The notes under the pieces: model-generated | Databases searched by the model: none | What the model was told of the DNA's origin: nothing | The model's input: only the letters and a program-made list of their open reading frames with translations | Part shown: positions 1-7,676 of the stretch, in pieces | Layout of the letters: each line of letters starts with the position of its first letter | How positions within the stretch are numbered: position 1 is the stretch's first letter | DNA from: Gammaproteobacteria bacterium | GTDB taxonomy: Bacteria; Pseudomonadota; Gammaproteobacteria; GCA-001735895 | Assembly: GCA_003645435.1 (NCBI GenBank) | Contig: QNFD01000018.1 | Span: 1 to 15,698 of the forward strand | Length of the DNA stretch: 15,698 nt | Direction: 5' to 3' | Made by a program: the position numbers and the translations under genes

Positions 1-1
1 T

Positions 2-1999
2 GGCCGTGACCGGGCCGCGATGGTAGCCAACGTGGTGACCTTTCGCGGCAAAGGTGCGCTGCGGGCGGTAGGCAAGGTGCTGGGGGCAAGTGAGATCCTG
101 TTGAGTCAAATGTCGAAGATCGCCAGTAGCCGGTACTATCGTGGCGCCGGTACCGAAAATATCGTCAGGGCATTGAAAAACGATTACGAACAGCAAAACC
201 CAGAGGGCAAAAAGATAAGCTGGAAGTTATGGATGCAACTCAGCGATAAGCTGCATAGTTTTCCACGACACCTCGGCATTCATTCGGGCGGTTTCATGCT
301 CGCCGATAAACCACTCAATTGCCTGTTGCCGCAGGAGCCGGCCAGCATGCCAGGGCGTAGCGTGATTCAATGGAGCAAGGAGGATATCGAGGCGCTTGGT
401 TTTTTCAAGATCGATATATTAAGCCTCGGCATGTTGAGTGCGATACAAAAATGCTTTGACTATGTAGATTTTTATTACCAGCAGACGCTGAGCCTGCATA
501 CGCTTCCCGACGACGATAAAGCGACTTACCAGATGATTCAGAAAGCTGATACAGTCGGCACTTTTCAAATTGAATCGCGCGCGCAAATGTCGATGTTGCC
601 ACGCTTAAAGCCAGCCTGTTTTTATGACCTGGTGATCGAAGTGGCTATCATCCGACCCGGCCCGATTCAGGGTAAGGTGATACATCCTTACCTGGCAAGG
701 CGTGAAGGGCTCGAACCGGTGACTTATGCGGACGAACGACTGCGGCCGATACTCGAACGTACACTGGGTATTGCGATATTCCAGGAGCAGGCCATGCGTA
801 TCGCCATTGCAGTAGGCAATTTTACCCCGGGCGAAGCCAATGAGTTACGTAAAAAAATAGGTGCCTGGGGGATTAAGGATTTCAATCGTGATTTATTACC
901 GCTGTTACAAAAGCTTGAAAGTGGAATGCGGCAAAACGGTATCAGTCCCGAATTCGCCGAGCAGATACTCGGGCAGATGAGAGGTTTTGCCGAGTACGGC
1001 TTTCCTGAGTCCCACGCGGTTTCTTTTTCACTGATTGCCTATGCCTCCTGTTACCTGAAGTGTCATTACCCCGCGGCATTTTATACCTCGGTGTTGAATT
1101 CACAGCCAATGGGGTTTTACTCACCCCATGCATTGCTGCAGAGCGCAAAACGTGAGGGCATCAAGATCTTGCCGTTATCATTGAATTTCTCGAACTGGGA
1201 CCATGGTCTGGAAAAACCGGCCGATGAGGCGGATTATGCAATCCGACTGGGCTTTCGTCTGGTCAACGGCCTGCCCCAATCGACGGTAGACGGGTTTCTG
1301 CAGGTACGATCACAAACAGGACCATGGTATAGCTTTGAACATTTCGTGCGCAGCAACCGGTTAGCGCGAGATGATTTAACGGTGCTGGCTGGCACTGATG
1401 TTTTTAATGAGCTGGGGCGTGATCGATCCGATGCAATCTGGCAGGCCGAAGCCGCGCCTTTCCAACCGTTGCTCGATGACCAGGAGACGCCGCTCAGATG
1501 GAAAGCGGAACAGTCGCTGGAGCGAATCCAGAAAGACTTCAAATCCTTTAAAACCAGCCTTGCCGACCATCCGGTTGCGGTAATCAAGCAACAGCAATGG
1601 CCATTCAGGGTCGCGTTACAGCGTTTTTCACTTTCCAGTGAGCTGACTTCGCTGGCGCCGGATTCGGATGTTTTTGCGTTTGGCATGGTGCTGGTGAAAC
1701 AGTCGCCGGGCTCGGCAAAGGGCATGGTATTTGTCACCCTGGAAGACGAGAAAGGTTTTTTTAACCTGGCATTTACGCCGCAGATCTATACCCGGTTTTA
1801 CCGCCAGATCGATCATCAACCTTATCTCTGCGTGGTCGGCAAGCTACAACGCGTAAATGAATCGCACTCGATCCTGGTCAAGCGGGTTTTCGAAGCCGAT
1901 AACAGTGCCCGCCTGTTAGCAATGCGCGGGCGACATCAAAAGCAAGACGATCAAACCGTGACCCCGATAGAGCTAATCAAACCGCGCGCATTTCATTGA
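2..1999 (+). CDS. dnaE2: Error-prone DNA polymerase DnaE2 (ImuC), C-terminal part
   Basis: DnaE2 is a C-family polymerase that carries out SOS-induced translesion synthesis, usually with ImuA and ImuB. The frame is open from base 2, reading GRDRAAM, so the methionine at 20 is internal and the gene is cut by the window edge. About 665 residues are present, against roughly 1,020-1,080 in the family. Numbering from the methionine at 20, visible motifs are FPRHLGIHSGG (81-91), GFFKID with D132 matching the third catalytic aspartate of C-family polymerases, the DnaE2-typical FQIESRAQMSMLPRLKP (182-198), IIRPGPIQG (210-218) and FQEQAMRIA. A C-terminal OB-fold-like stretch follows, and the protein ends in AFH, close to the family's usual DFH. 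The PHP domain and the first two catalytic aspartates would lie upstream, outside the window. It converges on the M50 protease gene with a 17-bp gap. Whether imuA/imuB lie upstream cannot be seen. Confidence 0.93.
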   Translation, partial: GRDRAAMVANVVTFRGKGALRAVGKVLGASEILLSQMSKIASSRYYRGAGTENIVRALKNDYEQQNPEGKKISWKLWMQLSDKLHSFPRHLGIHSGGFMLADKPLNCLLPQEPASMPGRSVIQWSKEDIEALGFFKIDILSLGMLSAIQKCFDYVDFYYQQTLSLHTLPDDDKATYQMIQKADTVGTFQIESRAQMSMLPRLKPACFYDLVIEVAIIRPGPIQGKVIHPYLARREGLEPVTYADERLRPILERTLGIAIFQEQAMRIAIAVGNFTPGEANELRKKIGAWGIKDFNRDLLPLLQKLESGMRQNGISPEFAEQILGQMRGFAEYGFPESHAVSFSLIAYASCYLKCHYPAAFYTSVLNSQPMGFYSPHALLQSAKREGIKILPLSLNFSNWDHGLEKPADEADYAIRLGFRLVNGLPQSTVDGFLQVRSQTGPWYSFEHFVRSNRLARDDLTVLAGTDVFNELGRDRSDAIWQAEAAPFQPLLDDQETPLRWKAEQSLERIQKDFKSFKTSLADHPVAVIKQQQWPFRVALQRFSLSSELTSLAPDSDVFAFGMVLVKQSPGSAKGMVFVTLEDEKGFFNLAFTPQIYTRFYRQIDHQPYLCVVGKLQRVNESHSILVKRVFEADNSARLLAMRGRHQKQDDQTVTPIELIKPRAFH

Positions 2000-2016
2000 C
2001 TCCCTACCCCGAAGTT

Positions 2017-2658
2017 TTAAACGAAGATGATAAAAGAAAGCAGACTTTCACCAATTTTCCATACGGTCGCGAACACAGGTATGCCCATAAAATTCAAACC
2101 GACCAGCGCAAGTAGTGCGTAAACCCCGTAGCGCTGGTTGTAACGCATATACTGAATAGCCATCTTGCGGGGTAGAAAGTATGGCAGTATATAGTGACCG
2201 TCCAGGGGCCCGATCGGAATCAGGTTAAATAACATCAACAACAGGTTGATCAAAGCCAGAAAAGTAAAAAAGAAATATGGGCCCTGGCCTTGAAGCAGCG
2301 ACCAGCCAGCCTGCAATCCAAGCTGATAAAAGTTTATCACCACGATTGCAAGTATCAGATTCATCGCTGGCCCCGCGGCAGCAACCCATAGGGTGGCCCA
2401 GGGTGAAGTAAATTTGGCGGGATTGGTTGGCACGGGTTTGGCGTAACCGAAGCCGATCAGGACGACCATCAGCAATCCAACAGGATCGATGTGTGCCAGT
2501 GGGTTGAGAGTTAAGCGACCTGCTTTCTCGGCAGTATCGTCACCATAAAATTTGGCTACGATGCCATGCCCGTATTCATGAAAAGTCAGTGACAATATCA
2601 ACGCGGTAATGATCAATATAAACAACGAATATTGTTGCTGTAGCAATAGTTGAAACAT
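2017..2658 (-). CDS. Site-2-type M50 family zinc membrane protease
   Basis: A 213-residue integral membrane protein of the small M50 (site-2 protease-like) group, expected to cleave peptide bonds within or near the inner membrane. The zinc motif HEYGH is at 27-31 (H27, E28, H31) inside the first hydrophobic helix. GRLTLNPLAHIDPVG (47-61) and AAGPAMN (94-100) are typical of the group. The second metal-site motif reads NLIPIGPLDG (145-154), with D153 as the presumed third zinc ligand. Hydrophobic segments lie near 10-27, 60-72, 88-110, 128-148 and 178-200. There is no PDZ domain, so this is not an RseP orthologue. The gene lies 36 bp downstream of pilU on the same strand, and co-transcription is likely. 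No clear Shine-Dalgarno sequence precedes the ATG. The substrate is unknown, and nothing visible ties it to pili beyond position. Confidence 0.88.
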   Translation of the reverse strand: MFQLLLQQQYSLFILIITALILSLTFHEYGHGIVAKFYGDDTAEKAGRLTLNPLAHIDPVGLLMVVLIGFGYAKPVPTNPAKFTSPWATLWVAAAGPAMNLILAIVVINFYQLGLQAGWSLLQGQGPYFFFTFLALINLLLMLFNLIPIGPLDGHYILPYFLPRKMAIQYMRYNQRYGVYALLALVGLNFMGIPVFATVWKIGESLLSFIIFV

Positions 2659-2694
2659 TGAACGATTAGCCGAAGTCGATGCGTAATTTAAAAA

Positions 2695-3894
2695 TCATGA
2701 TTCATTAGGTATATCTTTATTGATCTTATGATCAATATTAGGGTCGCCGAATACTTCATCTTCATCCTCCTCGTCGGGCTCTTCTACCAGGCTGAGACCA
2801 TCGAAGGCGTCTTCACCGCCACCGCTAGCCTCGCCTTTTTTACCAAGCTCAATGCGAAGCCGTAAATTATTTTCGGCATCCGCGTTTTTGAGGGCCTCTT
2901 CAAGAGTGATCTTGCCATCATTATACAGATGATAGAGCGCGGTATCGAAGGTTTGCATGCCCATGCCCTCGGACTTCTGCATTACTTCCTTAATTTCGGT
3001 GACCGCACCCTTCAGAATTAAATCGGCGACACGACCCGAATTCAACAGAATCTCAATAGCGGCACAGCGTTTATCGTCGACCGTGCGAATTAAGCGTTGT
3101 GATACGAATGCCTGTAGATTAATCGACAAATCACTGAGCAACTGTGTTCGACGTTCCTCGGGGAAGAAATTTATTATCCGATCGAGTGCCTGATTGGCGT
3201 TGTTGGCGTGTAGTGTGGAAATAGCCAGGTGACCGGTCTCGGCAAATGCGAGCGCATGTTCCATGGTTTCGCGATCGCGAATCTCACCGATTAGGATAAC
3301 ATCCGGTGCCTGCCGCAGGGTATTTTTGAGGGCATCGGCGAAGGAGTCGGTGTCGACGCCGACTTCACGCTGGTTAATGATACAACCCTTATGCGGATGG
3401 ATGTATTCGATAGGGTCCTCGATGGTGATGATATGACCCCGGGAGTTAATATTGCGATGATTAATCAGGGCGGCGAGTGAAGTTGACTTACCCGACCCCG
3501 TTCCACCGACAAATAGAACTAAACCGCGCTTGGCCATAACGACCTTGGTGAGCACCTCCGGTAGTCCCAGGTCTTCGATTAGAGGTATCTCCGTAACGAT
3601 ATTGCGGATTACCATTGCCGTTTCATTTCGCTGTTTGAATATATTAACGCGGAAACGGCCAATTTCGTGCAGCGATAGCGCCAGGTTCATTTCCGGTTTT
3701 TCGCTAAATTCCTTTTTTTGCTTTTCATTCATGATTTCCAGCGCCAGGGTGTTAACCCAACCGGCTGGCGCAGGATCTTTACCCAGCGGTGTTAGTACGC
3801 CATTGAATTTTCCGCTTACGCGCGCGCCGGTCGAAAAATACAGGTCGGAGCCGTCTTTTTCGGCAAGAATTTTTAGATAGGGAGTTACTTTCAT
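2695..3894 (-). CDS. pilU: Type IV pilus retraction ATPase, PilU type
   Basis: A 399-residue hexameric ATPase of the PilT/PilU family, which acts at the cytoplasmic base of the type IV pilus to support retraction and twitching. Motifs in order are the N-terminal SDLYFSTGA (16-24), Walker A GGTGSGKST (130-138), Asp box ITIEDPIEY (156-164), Walker B VILIGEIRD (199-207, E204) and His box TGHLAISTLH (220-229). Features I associate with PilU rather than PilT are GHIITIEDPIEYIH, the CIINQREVGVDTDSF stretch and the extended C-terminus. Residues 360-383 are strongly acidic, a longer tail than in PilT (about 345 residues). The start MKVTPYLKILAEKDGSDLY aligns with the usual PilU N-terminus. pilT is not adjacent, whereas in many gammaproteobacteria the two are neighbours. 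The M50 protease gene follows, and the GGDEF-type gene is divergent across a 342-bp region. Confidence 0.92.
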   Translation of the reverse strand: MKVTPYLKILAEKDGSDLYFSTGARVSGKFNGVLTPLGKDPAPAGWVNTLALEIMNEKQKKEFSEKPEMNLALSLHEIGRFRVNIFKQRNETAMVIRNIVTEIPLIEDLGLPEVLTKVVMAKRGLVLFVGGTGSGKSTSLAALINHRNINSRGHIITIEDPIEYIHPHKGCIINQREVGVDTDSFADALKNTLRQAPDVILIGEIRDRETMEHALAFAETGHLAISTLHANNANQALDRIINFFPEERRTQLLSDLSINLQAFVSQRLIRTVDDKRCAAIEILLNSGRVADLILKGAVTEIKEVMQKSEGMGMQTFDTALYHLYNDGKITLEEALKNADAENNLRLRIELGKKGEASGGGEDAFDGLSLVEEPDEEDEDEVFGDPNIDHKINKDIPNES

Positions 3895-3925
3895 AAATTT
3901 GGCTTCGATGCTGGTGAACGGAATA

Positions 3926-3952
3926 ATTATAGCTTAAGTATGCAATGAACAA
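3926..3952 (-). promoter_or_regulatory. Candidate sigma-70-type promoter of pilU
   Basis: On the minus strand a perfect TATAAT (3926-3931) lies 31 bases upstream of the pilU ATG. A TTGTTC (3947-3952) is a possible -35 box with a short 15-bp spacer. Transcription would start about 25 nt before the gene. The spacer is shorter than the optimum, so only the -10 box is persuasive. Confidence 0.4.
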
Positions 3953-3966
3953 TATTACATAAGTCG

Positions 3967-3993
3967 TTGTAAATCATGAAAACCGACTATAAT
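3967..3993 (+). promoter_or_regulatory. Candidate promoter for the GGDEF-type gene
   Basis: TATAAT at 3988-3993 is preceded by TTGTAA at 3967-3972 with a 15-bp spacer. If used, it gives a leader of about 235 nt that runs through the inverted repeats at 4015-4033 and 4117-4132. AT-rich DNA yields such boxes by chance, so this is a weak call. Confidence 0.3.
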
Positions 3994-4014
3994 CTTTCTG
4001 TTCGGGTTTATTTT

Positions 4015-4033
4015 AAACATTGATTAAATGTTT
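4015..4033. promoter_or_regulatory. Inverted repeat AAACATT-N5-AATGTTT
   Basis: Two perfect 7-bp half sites separated by GATTA, an arrangement typical of a dimeric regulator's operator. It lies just downstream of the candidate plus-strand promoter. No specific regulator is recognised. Confidence 0.35.
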
Positions 4034-4116
4034 GATTCTGAAACATAGACTTTAGTACAAAAAGGAATGGTTATTGAATCTTAAGCGCTCTTGTTAGCAT
4101 AGATTTCCTGGCGGTT

Positions 4117-4132
4117 CTGGGCTATAGCCCAG
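4117..4132. promoter_or_regulatory. 16-bp perfect palindrome CTGGGCTATAGCCCAG
   Basis: A self-complementary site in the leader of the GGDEF-type gene. As RNA from the plus strand it folds into a GC-rich 6-bp stem with a UAUA loop followed by GUUUU (4133-4137), which resembles a weak intrinsic terminator or attenuator. As DNA it could equally be an operator. It is 104 bp upstream of the GTG start, so it cannot be the terminator of an upstream plus-strand gene within the window. Confidence 0.4.
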
Positions 4133-4236
4133 GTTTTGTAGTCGAATCCCGACGAAATCGAGCGTCCATAGTAACAATTAAGCCGCTCCTGATTCGTTAG
4201 CGTGTCGTTTTAAATATCAATTAAGGTAAGAATGTA

Positions 4237-6012
4237 GTGTCGCAGGACTTGATAAGCCGATATAACCATACCGTTCGAATTCCGTTTCATAACAATGAAA
4301 TGGAGACCCGGTATCAACAGACGCACCAATCCCCGAGCCGCCGTTCGGGCGTGTTTGCTTTTGGCATCTTATTGATACTCAACCTGGTTTTTGCCTACCT
4401 TGAATATCGGGCTTTCGGCCTCGAAATCTCGGAACCTCTGTATGGTTACCTTGCGGTGTCGGCATTGGCGCTGGTTAATCTACTACTCTGTCAGCTACAG
4501 CCGAATTCCTACCAGCTTGGTTTACGCTTAATAATAAACGGTGTAGCCAGTATGAGTTGTGTAATCTGGGCGGTTTATCTGCAGAAATATAGCGCCTACC
4601 ATTCGCTTGAATTCAGTTTGCTGATCGTCTGGCTAGGTTGTTTGAACGTTACCCGTGCTCTCAATACTATCCTGACAGCCGTGGTGATGGCTGCTGGATT
4701 TATTTTCGTCCTGTACCTGACCGAAATCTCCAGTTTCTGGATTGGCCTGGTTACGATTATGTTGCTAGCTGCCGTGGTTGTCAGCGCTTACCTGGCTTAT
4801 ATTCTTGAGCGCCAGCGCCGTTTGTCATTCCTGCAATCATCTACTATTCAAGATATGACCAGGCGTCAGGAAACCTGGGCCTTTACCTTGATCGATCTCG
4901 ACATGGCCCTGGGAGGGATTACCGAGTTTAACGAAATGATAAGCTTGCTGGAAAAGCACCTGGAAAAGGTTATAGATTTCGATTCCTATATCCTTACCGC
5001 CCTGGGTGGAAAGGGACCCAAGCCCGTCCCCGATGAAATCGACGGAACCCTTTTTCAAAGCGAAGATAGGACACTCTGGTCTGAAGAGATTCTGGGTAAA
5101 CTAACCCAGACCCGCCAGGCAACCATTAGCTCCGAGCATGAAATAGTCAAAGGCAGACTGGGTGGTAAAAGGAAGAAGTTTCTGTCTTATCGAATGGATA
5201 TCCCGGTTTTTAATGAGTCCAGCATGATGGGTGTTATTGCCCTGCGGCGATCTTCTGCGCCTTTTAACGACCTGGACACTATAGCCAGTGTGAGTATTGC
5301 CAGCCAGGCCATGTTGATTTTTAAACGGACAGGGAAGAATTCAGCGGTGATTATGCAAGCACCGGCTCCGGTTCCAGAAATAGATAAACCTGACGCCGCC
5401 CTGTCAAAAATAGCGACATCGCAATCGACGGATATGGAGGTTACCGACCAGAGTTTTAGTGATTACGATGGGCTCATAGCATCGACTAACGCGATGAAAA
5501 AGGCCAAAAGAATTCAGGATAAAGCGAAGAAAACCATTACCCTGCTAAGTCGAGAGAACGCAGACAAGATAGCAATCGATAAGTATCGTACGGCTATTGT
5601 TGAAGGTGACCCGCTCTCGGTGGTAATTATCGAAGTCGATGGGTTACCCAAATTGCGGGAGGAAGATGGTGATCATGTTGCCTACAAGGTATTTGCCGCA
5701 ATCGTCAAATACATCTTCTCCAGGGTCGACAAGGAAAACGATGTGCTCGGGCGTTACGGTCAGAATGGTCTCAGTATATTAATGCCTAATGTTGACATGA
5801 ATGCGGCCGAAAAATTTTCCGAGAAGATTCGGCTGGCCGTATCTGAAACAAAATACAAGACTGCCTATGGTGAAAAGTCTGCAACCCTGAGCATAGGTGT
5901 GGCATCCATGACCGACGAAACCAGTGATTACGGTACAATGGTAAAGCGCGCAGATATGGCATTATTCGTTGCCAAGAAGAATGGTCGTAATTGCGTCAAG
6001 GTTCGTTTGTAG
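4237..6012 (+). CDS. Membrane GAF-like/GGDEF-type protein with degenerate active site
   Basis: A 591-residue protein. About six hydrophobic segments lie near 38-57, 70-86, 95-115, 122-137, 141-161 and 167-190. A charged, helical connector follows, then a probable GAF-like region (about 215-362), a polar linker and a C-terminal GGDEF-type fold (about 446-591). The fold is supported by LSIGVASM (551-558) and RADMALFVAKKNGRNCV (571-587). The signature that should read RYGGDEF reads RYGQNGL (506-512), the metal-binding region reads EVDGLPKLREEDGDH instead of the usual DxDxFKxxND, and the RxxD inhibitory site is KEND. Diguanylate cyclase activity is therefore unlikely. A signalling or scaffold role is inferred. 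The GTG start at 4237 has AAGG at 4223-4226. The next in-frame ATG, at 4300, lacks a ribosome binding site. Overall layout resembles PelD, but no pel genes are visible. Confidence 0.8.
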   Translation: MSQDLISRYNHTVRIPFHNNEMETRYQQTHQSPSRRSGVFAFGILLILNLVFAYLEYRAFGLEISEPLYGYLAVSALALVNLLLCQLQPNSYQLGLRLIINGVASMSCVIWAVYLQKYSAYHSLEFSLLIVWLGCLNVTRALNTILTAVVMAAGFIFVLYLTEISSFWIGLVTIMLLAAVVVSAYLAYILERQRRLSFLQSSTIQDMTRRQETWAFTLIDLDMALGGITEFNEMISLLEKHLEKVIDFDSYILTALGGKGPKPVPDEIDGTLFQSEDRTLWSEEILGKLTQTRQATISSEHEIVKGRLGGKRKKFLSYRMDIPVFNESSMMGVIALRRSSAPFNDLDTIASVSIASQAMLIFKRTGKNSAVIMQAPAPVPEIDKPDAALSKIATSQSTDMEVTDQSFSDYDGLIASTNAMKKAKRIQDKAKKTITLLSRENADKIAIDKYRTAIVEGDPLSVVIIEVDGLPKLREEDGDHVAYKVFAAIVKYIFSRVDKENDVLGRYGQNGLSILMPNVDMNAAEKFSEKIRLAVSETKYKTAYGEKSATLSIGVASMTDETSDYGTMVKRADMALFVAKKNGRNCVKVRL

Positions 6013-6036
6013 GATTATTTGTTGAACCCGCCCAGA

Positions 6037-6064
6037 CGCACACTGGGAAAAGTGCTAGTGTGCG
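6037..6064. terminator. Inverted repeat after the GGDEF-type gene
   Basis: CGCACACT (6037-6044) and AGTGTGCG (6057-6064) are perfect 8-bp complements around a 12-nt loop, 25 bp after the stop codon. No uridine tract follows, so it is a weak intrinsic terminator candidate and may instead stabilise the 3' end or bind a protein. An alternative shorter hairpin CACT-N6-AGTG (6041-6054) overlaps it. Confidence 0.35.
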
Positions 6065-6166
6065 ATACAGTTAAGAATTGATCTGAAACCCCAAATCCAA
6101 ATAATCGAAAACCGATGAATTGTGCGCTTAAAAAGGTTAAGGTGCGATTTTTCTCGGACGGATATT

Positions 6167-6832
6167 ATGCACCCTGATCACTGGCTGGATCGATGGAAAC
6201 AAAATAGAATCGGTTTTCATGAGACCAGGGTTAATCCGTATCTGCCCCAATACCTGCCCCAATTTAACCTGAAGCCTGGAGATACTATCTTTCTGCCTCT
6301 TTGTGGCAAGGCGCTTGATATTGCCTGGTTGGCAGAGCAGGGTTTCCAGGTAATAGGAATCGAGCTCTCGGAAATAGCGATCATATCCTTTTTTACTGAA
6401 CAGGGTTTAGCATACCAGCAATTCGAAACCGACCAGTTTGTCCTGCGCAAGAGTGGAAATATCAGTCTAATTCAGGGTGATTTTTTTGCACTGGAACGGG
6501 AACAGCTCGCTGGCTGCAAAATGGTTTACGACCGCGCCTCGCTGATCGCTATGGATGAGAATAATCGTGATCGTTATTGTGCGCATATGCGTTCTATTAT
6601 CCCCGTTGATGCCGACATGCTGTTGATCACCCTGGAATATGAACAGGCACAGATGAACGGGCCGCCTTTTACGGTTTTACAGCAGGAGGTCGAGCAGCAT
6701 TATGCGGCTCATTATGCAGTCGAGGTTCTGGAGCAAAACAATGTGATTGACGAAAGACCTCGTTGGCGTGACCAGGGGCTGACGCATTTAGTCGAATCGG
6801 TTTACCGATTGAACAAGTCAGTTTCACCATGA
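6167..6832 (+). CDS. tpm: Thiopurine S-methyltransferase
   Basis: A 221-residue cytoplasmic SAM-dependent methyltransferase of the TPMT family. The bacterial enzymes methylate thiopurines and have been linked to selenium or tellurium methylation, but the physiological substrate is uncertain. From the ATG at 6167 it opens MHPDHWLDRW, then IGFHETRVNPYL (15-26), the SAM-binding IFLPLCGKALDIAWLAEQG (41-59) and GIELSE (64-69). YDRASLIAMD (121-130) and LEYEQAQMNGPPF (156-168) follow. These match family landmarks at expected spacing, and the length is typical (about 218). A GTG at 6122 would add 15 basic residues absent from the family, so the ATG, preceded by GGACGGA (6156-6162), is preferred. A 154-bp gap from the preceding gene containing an inverted repeat suggests a possible promoter of its own, but I see no clear one. 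Confidence 0.93.
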   Translation: MHPDHWLDRWKQNRIGFHETRVNPYLPQYLPQFNLKPGDTIFLPLCGKALDIAWLAEQGFQVIGIELSEIAIISFFTEQGLAYQQFETDQFVLRKSGNISLIQGDFFALEREQLAGCKMVYDRASLIAMDENNRDRYCAHMRSIIPVDADMLLITLEYEQAQMNGPPFTVLQQEVEQHYAAHYAVEVLEQNNVIDERPRWRDQGLTHLVESVYRLNKSVSP

Positions 6833-6860
6833 TATTTATACGTACCTGCCCAGGGCTAAT

Positions 6861-7676
6861 ATGAAATACCGGGGAAATTTGCACAAAATGCATAGCCGGC
6901 TAGAGGATTCAGTCGTTTATGAACTGGAGCTTGGCGGGCAAACCCTGACTCTGAACGACTGCATCGGTAAAACTACACGGATCGAATACCTGCAGGAAAT
7001 CGAGTGTATCCATTGCGGGCGAATTATCAAAAAAAGCTTTAACCAGGGCTACTGCTACCCCTGTTTCAGCAGTCTGGCCCAGTGTGATCTCTGTATCATG
7101 TCTCCCGAAAAATGCCATTATCATCTGGGTACCTGTCGTGAGCCGGAATGGGGCCTGTCGTACTGCATGAAACCGCATATCGTGTATCTGTCGAATACCT
7201 CCGGAGTCAAGGTGGGTATCACGCGCGAAAGTCAGTTGCCGACCCGCTGGGTTGACCAGGGAGCGCTGCAGGCCTTGCCGATACTACGGGTATCCAAACG
7301 TTATTATTCAGGTTTAATCGAAACCGCCTTTAAAAAACACATTAGTGACAGGACCAACTGGCGCACCATGTTGAAAAATGAAGTCGAGCTCCTGGATTTG
7401 TATGCCCTGTTCGAGTCTTTATGGCCAGAGGTGGCGTCGGAAATCGATGATGAAGTTAAAAATGACGTCGAAGTCATCGCTAGCCCGGACCAGTTGCAGA
7501 ATTTTAACTTTCCCGCGCGTCAGTACCCGAGCAAGATCGTGAGCTTTAACCTGGATAAATCACCGGTAGTCGAGGGCCAGCTGGACGCGGTAAAGGGTCA
7601 ATACCTGATACTGGATACCGGGGTTATCAATATTCGTAAATATGCCGGTTATCTTGTCGACATAACCCTGTCATGA
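6861..7676 (+). CDS. DUF2797 family Cys-rich protein
   Basis: A 271-residue protein that I recognise as DUF2797; its function is not established. The N-terminal half carries paired cysteines typical of zinc ribbons: CIHC (49-52) with CYPC (65-68), and CDLC (75-78) with C85, H88 and C92, plus C102. After this come HIVYLSNTSGVKVGITR (106-122), R129, QGA (133-135) and E154. The order of a short strand, KVGIT, an arginine and a later glutamate recalls the GIY-YIG/T5orf172 nuclease core. That similarity is my inference, and a nucleic-acid role is only a hypothesis. A moderate AGGG lies just upstream of the ATG. The gene starts 28 bp after tpm, and its stop overlaps the start of the DUF971 gene, so these three probably form a transcription unit. 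Confidence 0.85.
   Translation: MKYRGNLHKMHSRLEDSVVYELELGGQTLTLNDCIGKTTRIEYLQEIECIHCGRIIKKSFNQGYCYPCFSSLAQCDLCIMSPEKCHYHLGTCREPEWGLSYCMKPHIVYLSNTSGVKVGITRESQLPTRWVDQGALQALPILRVSKRYYSGLIETAFKKHISDRTNWRTMLKNEVELLDLYALFESLWPEVASEIDDEVKNDVEVIASPDQLQNFNFPARQYPSKIVSFNLDKSPVVEGQLDAVKGQYLILDTGVINIRKYAGYLVDITLS

Larger units (their letters stand above)
3895..4236. other. Divergent intergenic region between pilU and the GGDEF-type gene
   Basis: A 342-bp AT-rich stretch separating oppositely transcribed genes, so it should carry both promoters. It holds TATAAT-like boxes on each strand, a 7-bp inverted repeat at 4015-4033 and a 16-bp perfect palindrome at 4117-4132. A short inverted repeat GTCG/CGAC lies at 4141-4153. 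I see no convincing small reading frame or tRNA. The leader of the GGDEF-type gene would be long (over 200 nt) if the candidate promoter near 3990 is used, leaving room for leader-level control. Confidence 0.75.

Noticed and set aside
1234..1737. 167-codon open frame on the minus strand inside dnaE2, and the similar shorter frames in other genes
   Set aside because: They are antisense or out-of-frame shadows of well-supported genes, have unlikely composition and match no family I recognise.
4105..4160. tRNA-like segment (stem CTGGGC/GCCCAG followed by TCGAATCCC)
   Set aside because: There is a resemblance to anticodon and T-arm elements, but no acceptor stem, D-arm or proper T-stem can be formed.
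5736..5775. Active diguanylate cyclase
   Set aside because: The GGDEF signature reads GQNGL and the metal-binding and inhibitory sites are also altered, so catalysis cannot be supported.
6122..6166. GTG at 6122 as the start of the thiopurine methyltransferase
   Set aside because: It would add a 15-residue basic extension not seen in the family. The ATG at 6167 gives the expected N-terminus and length.
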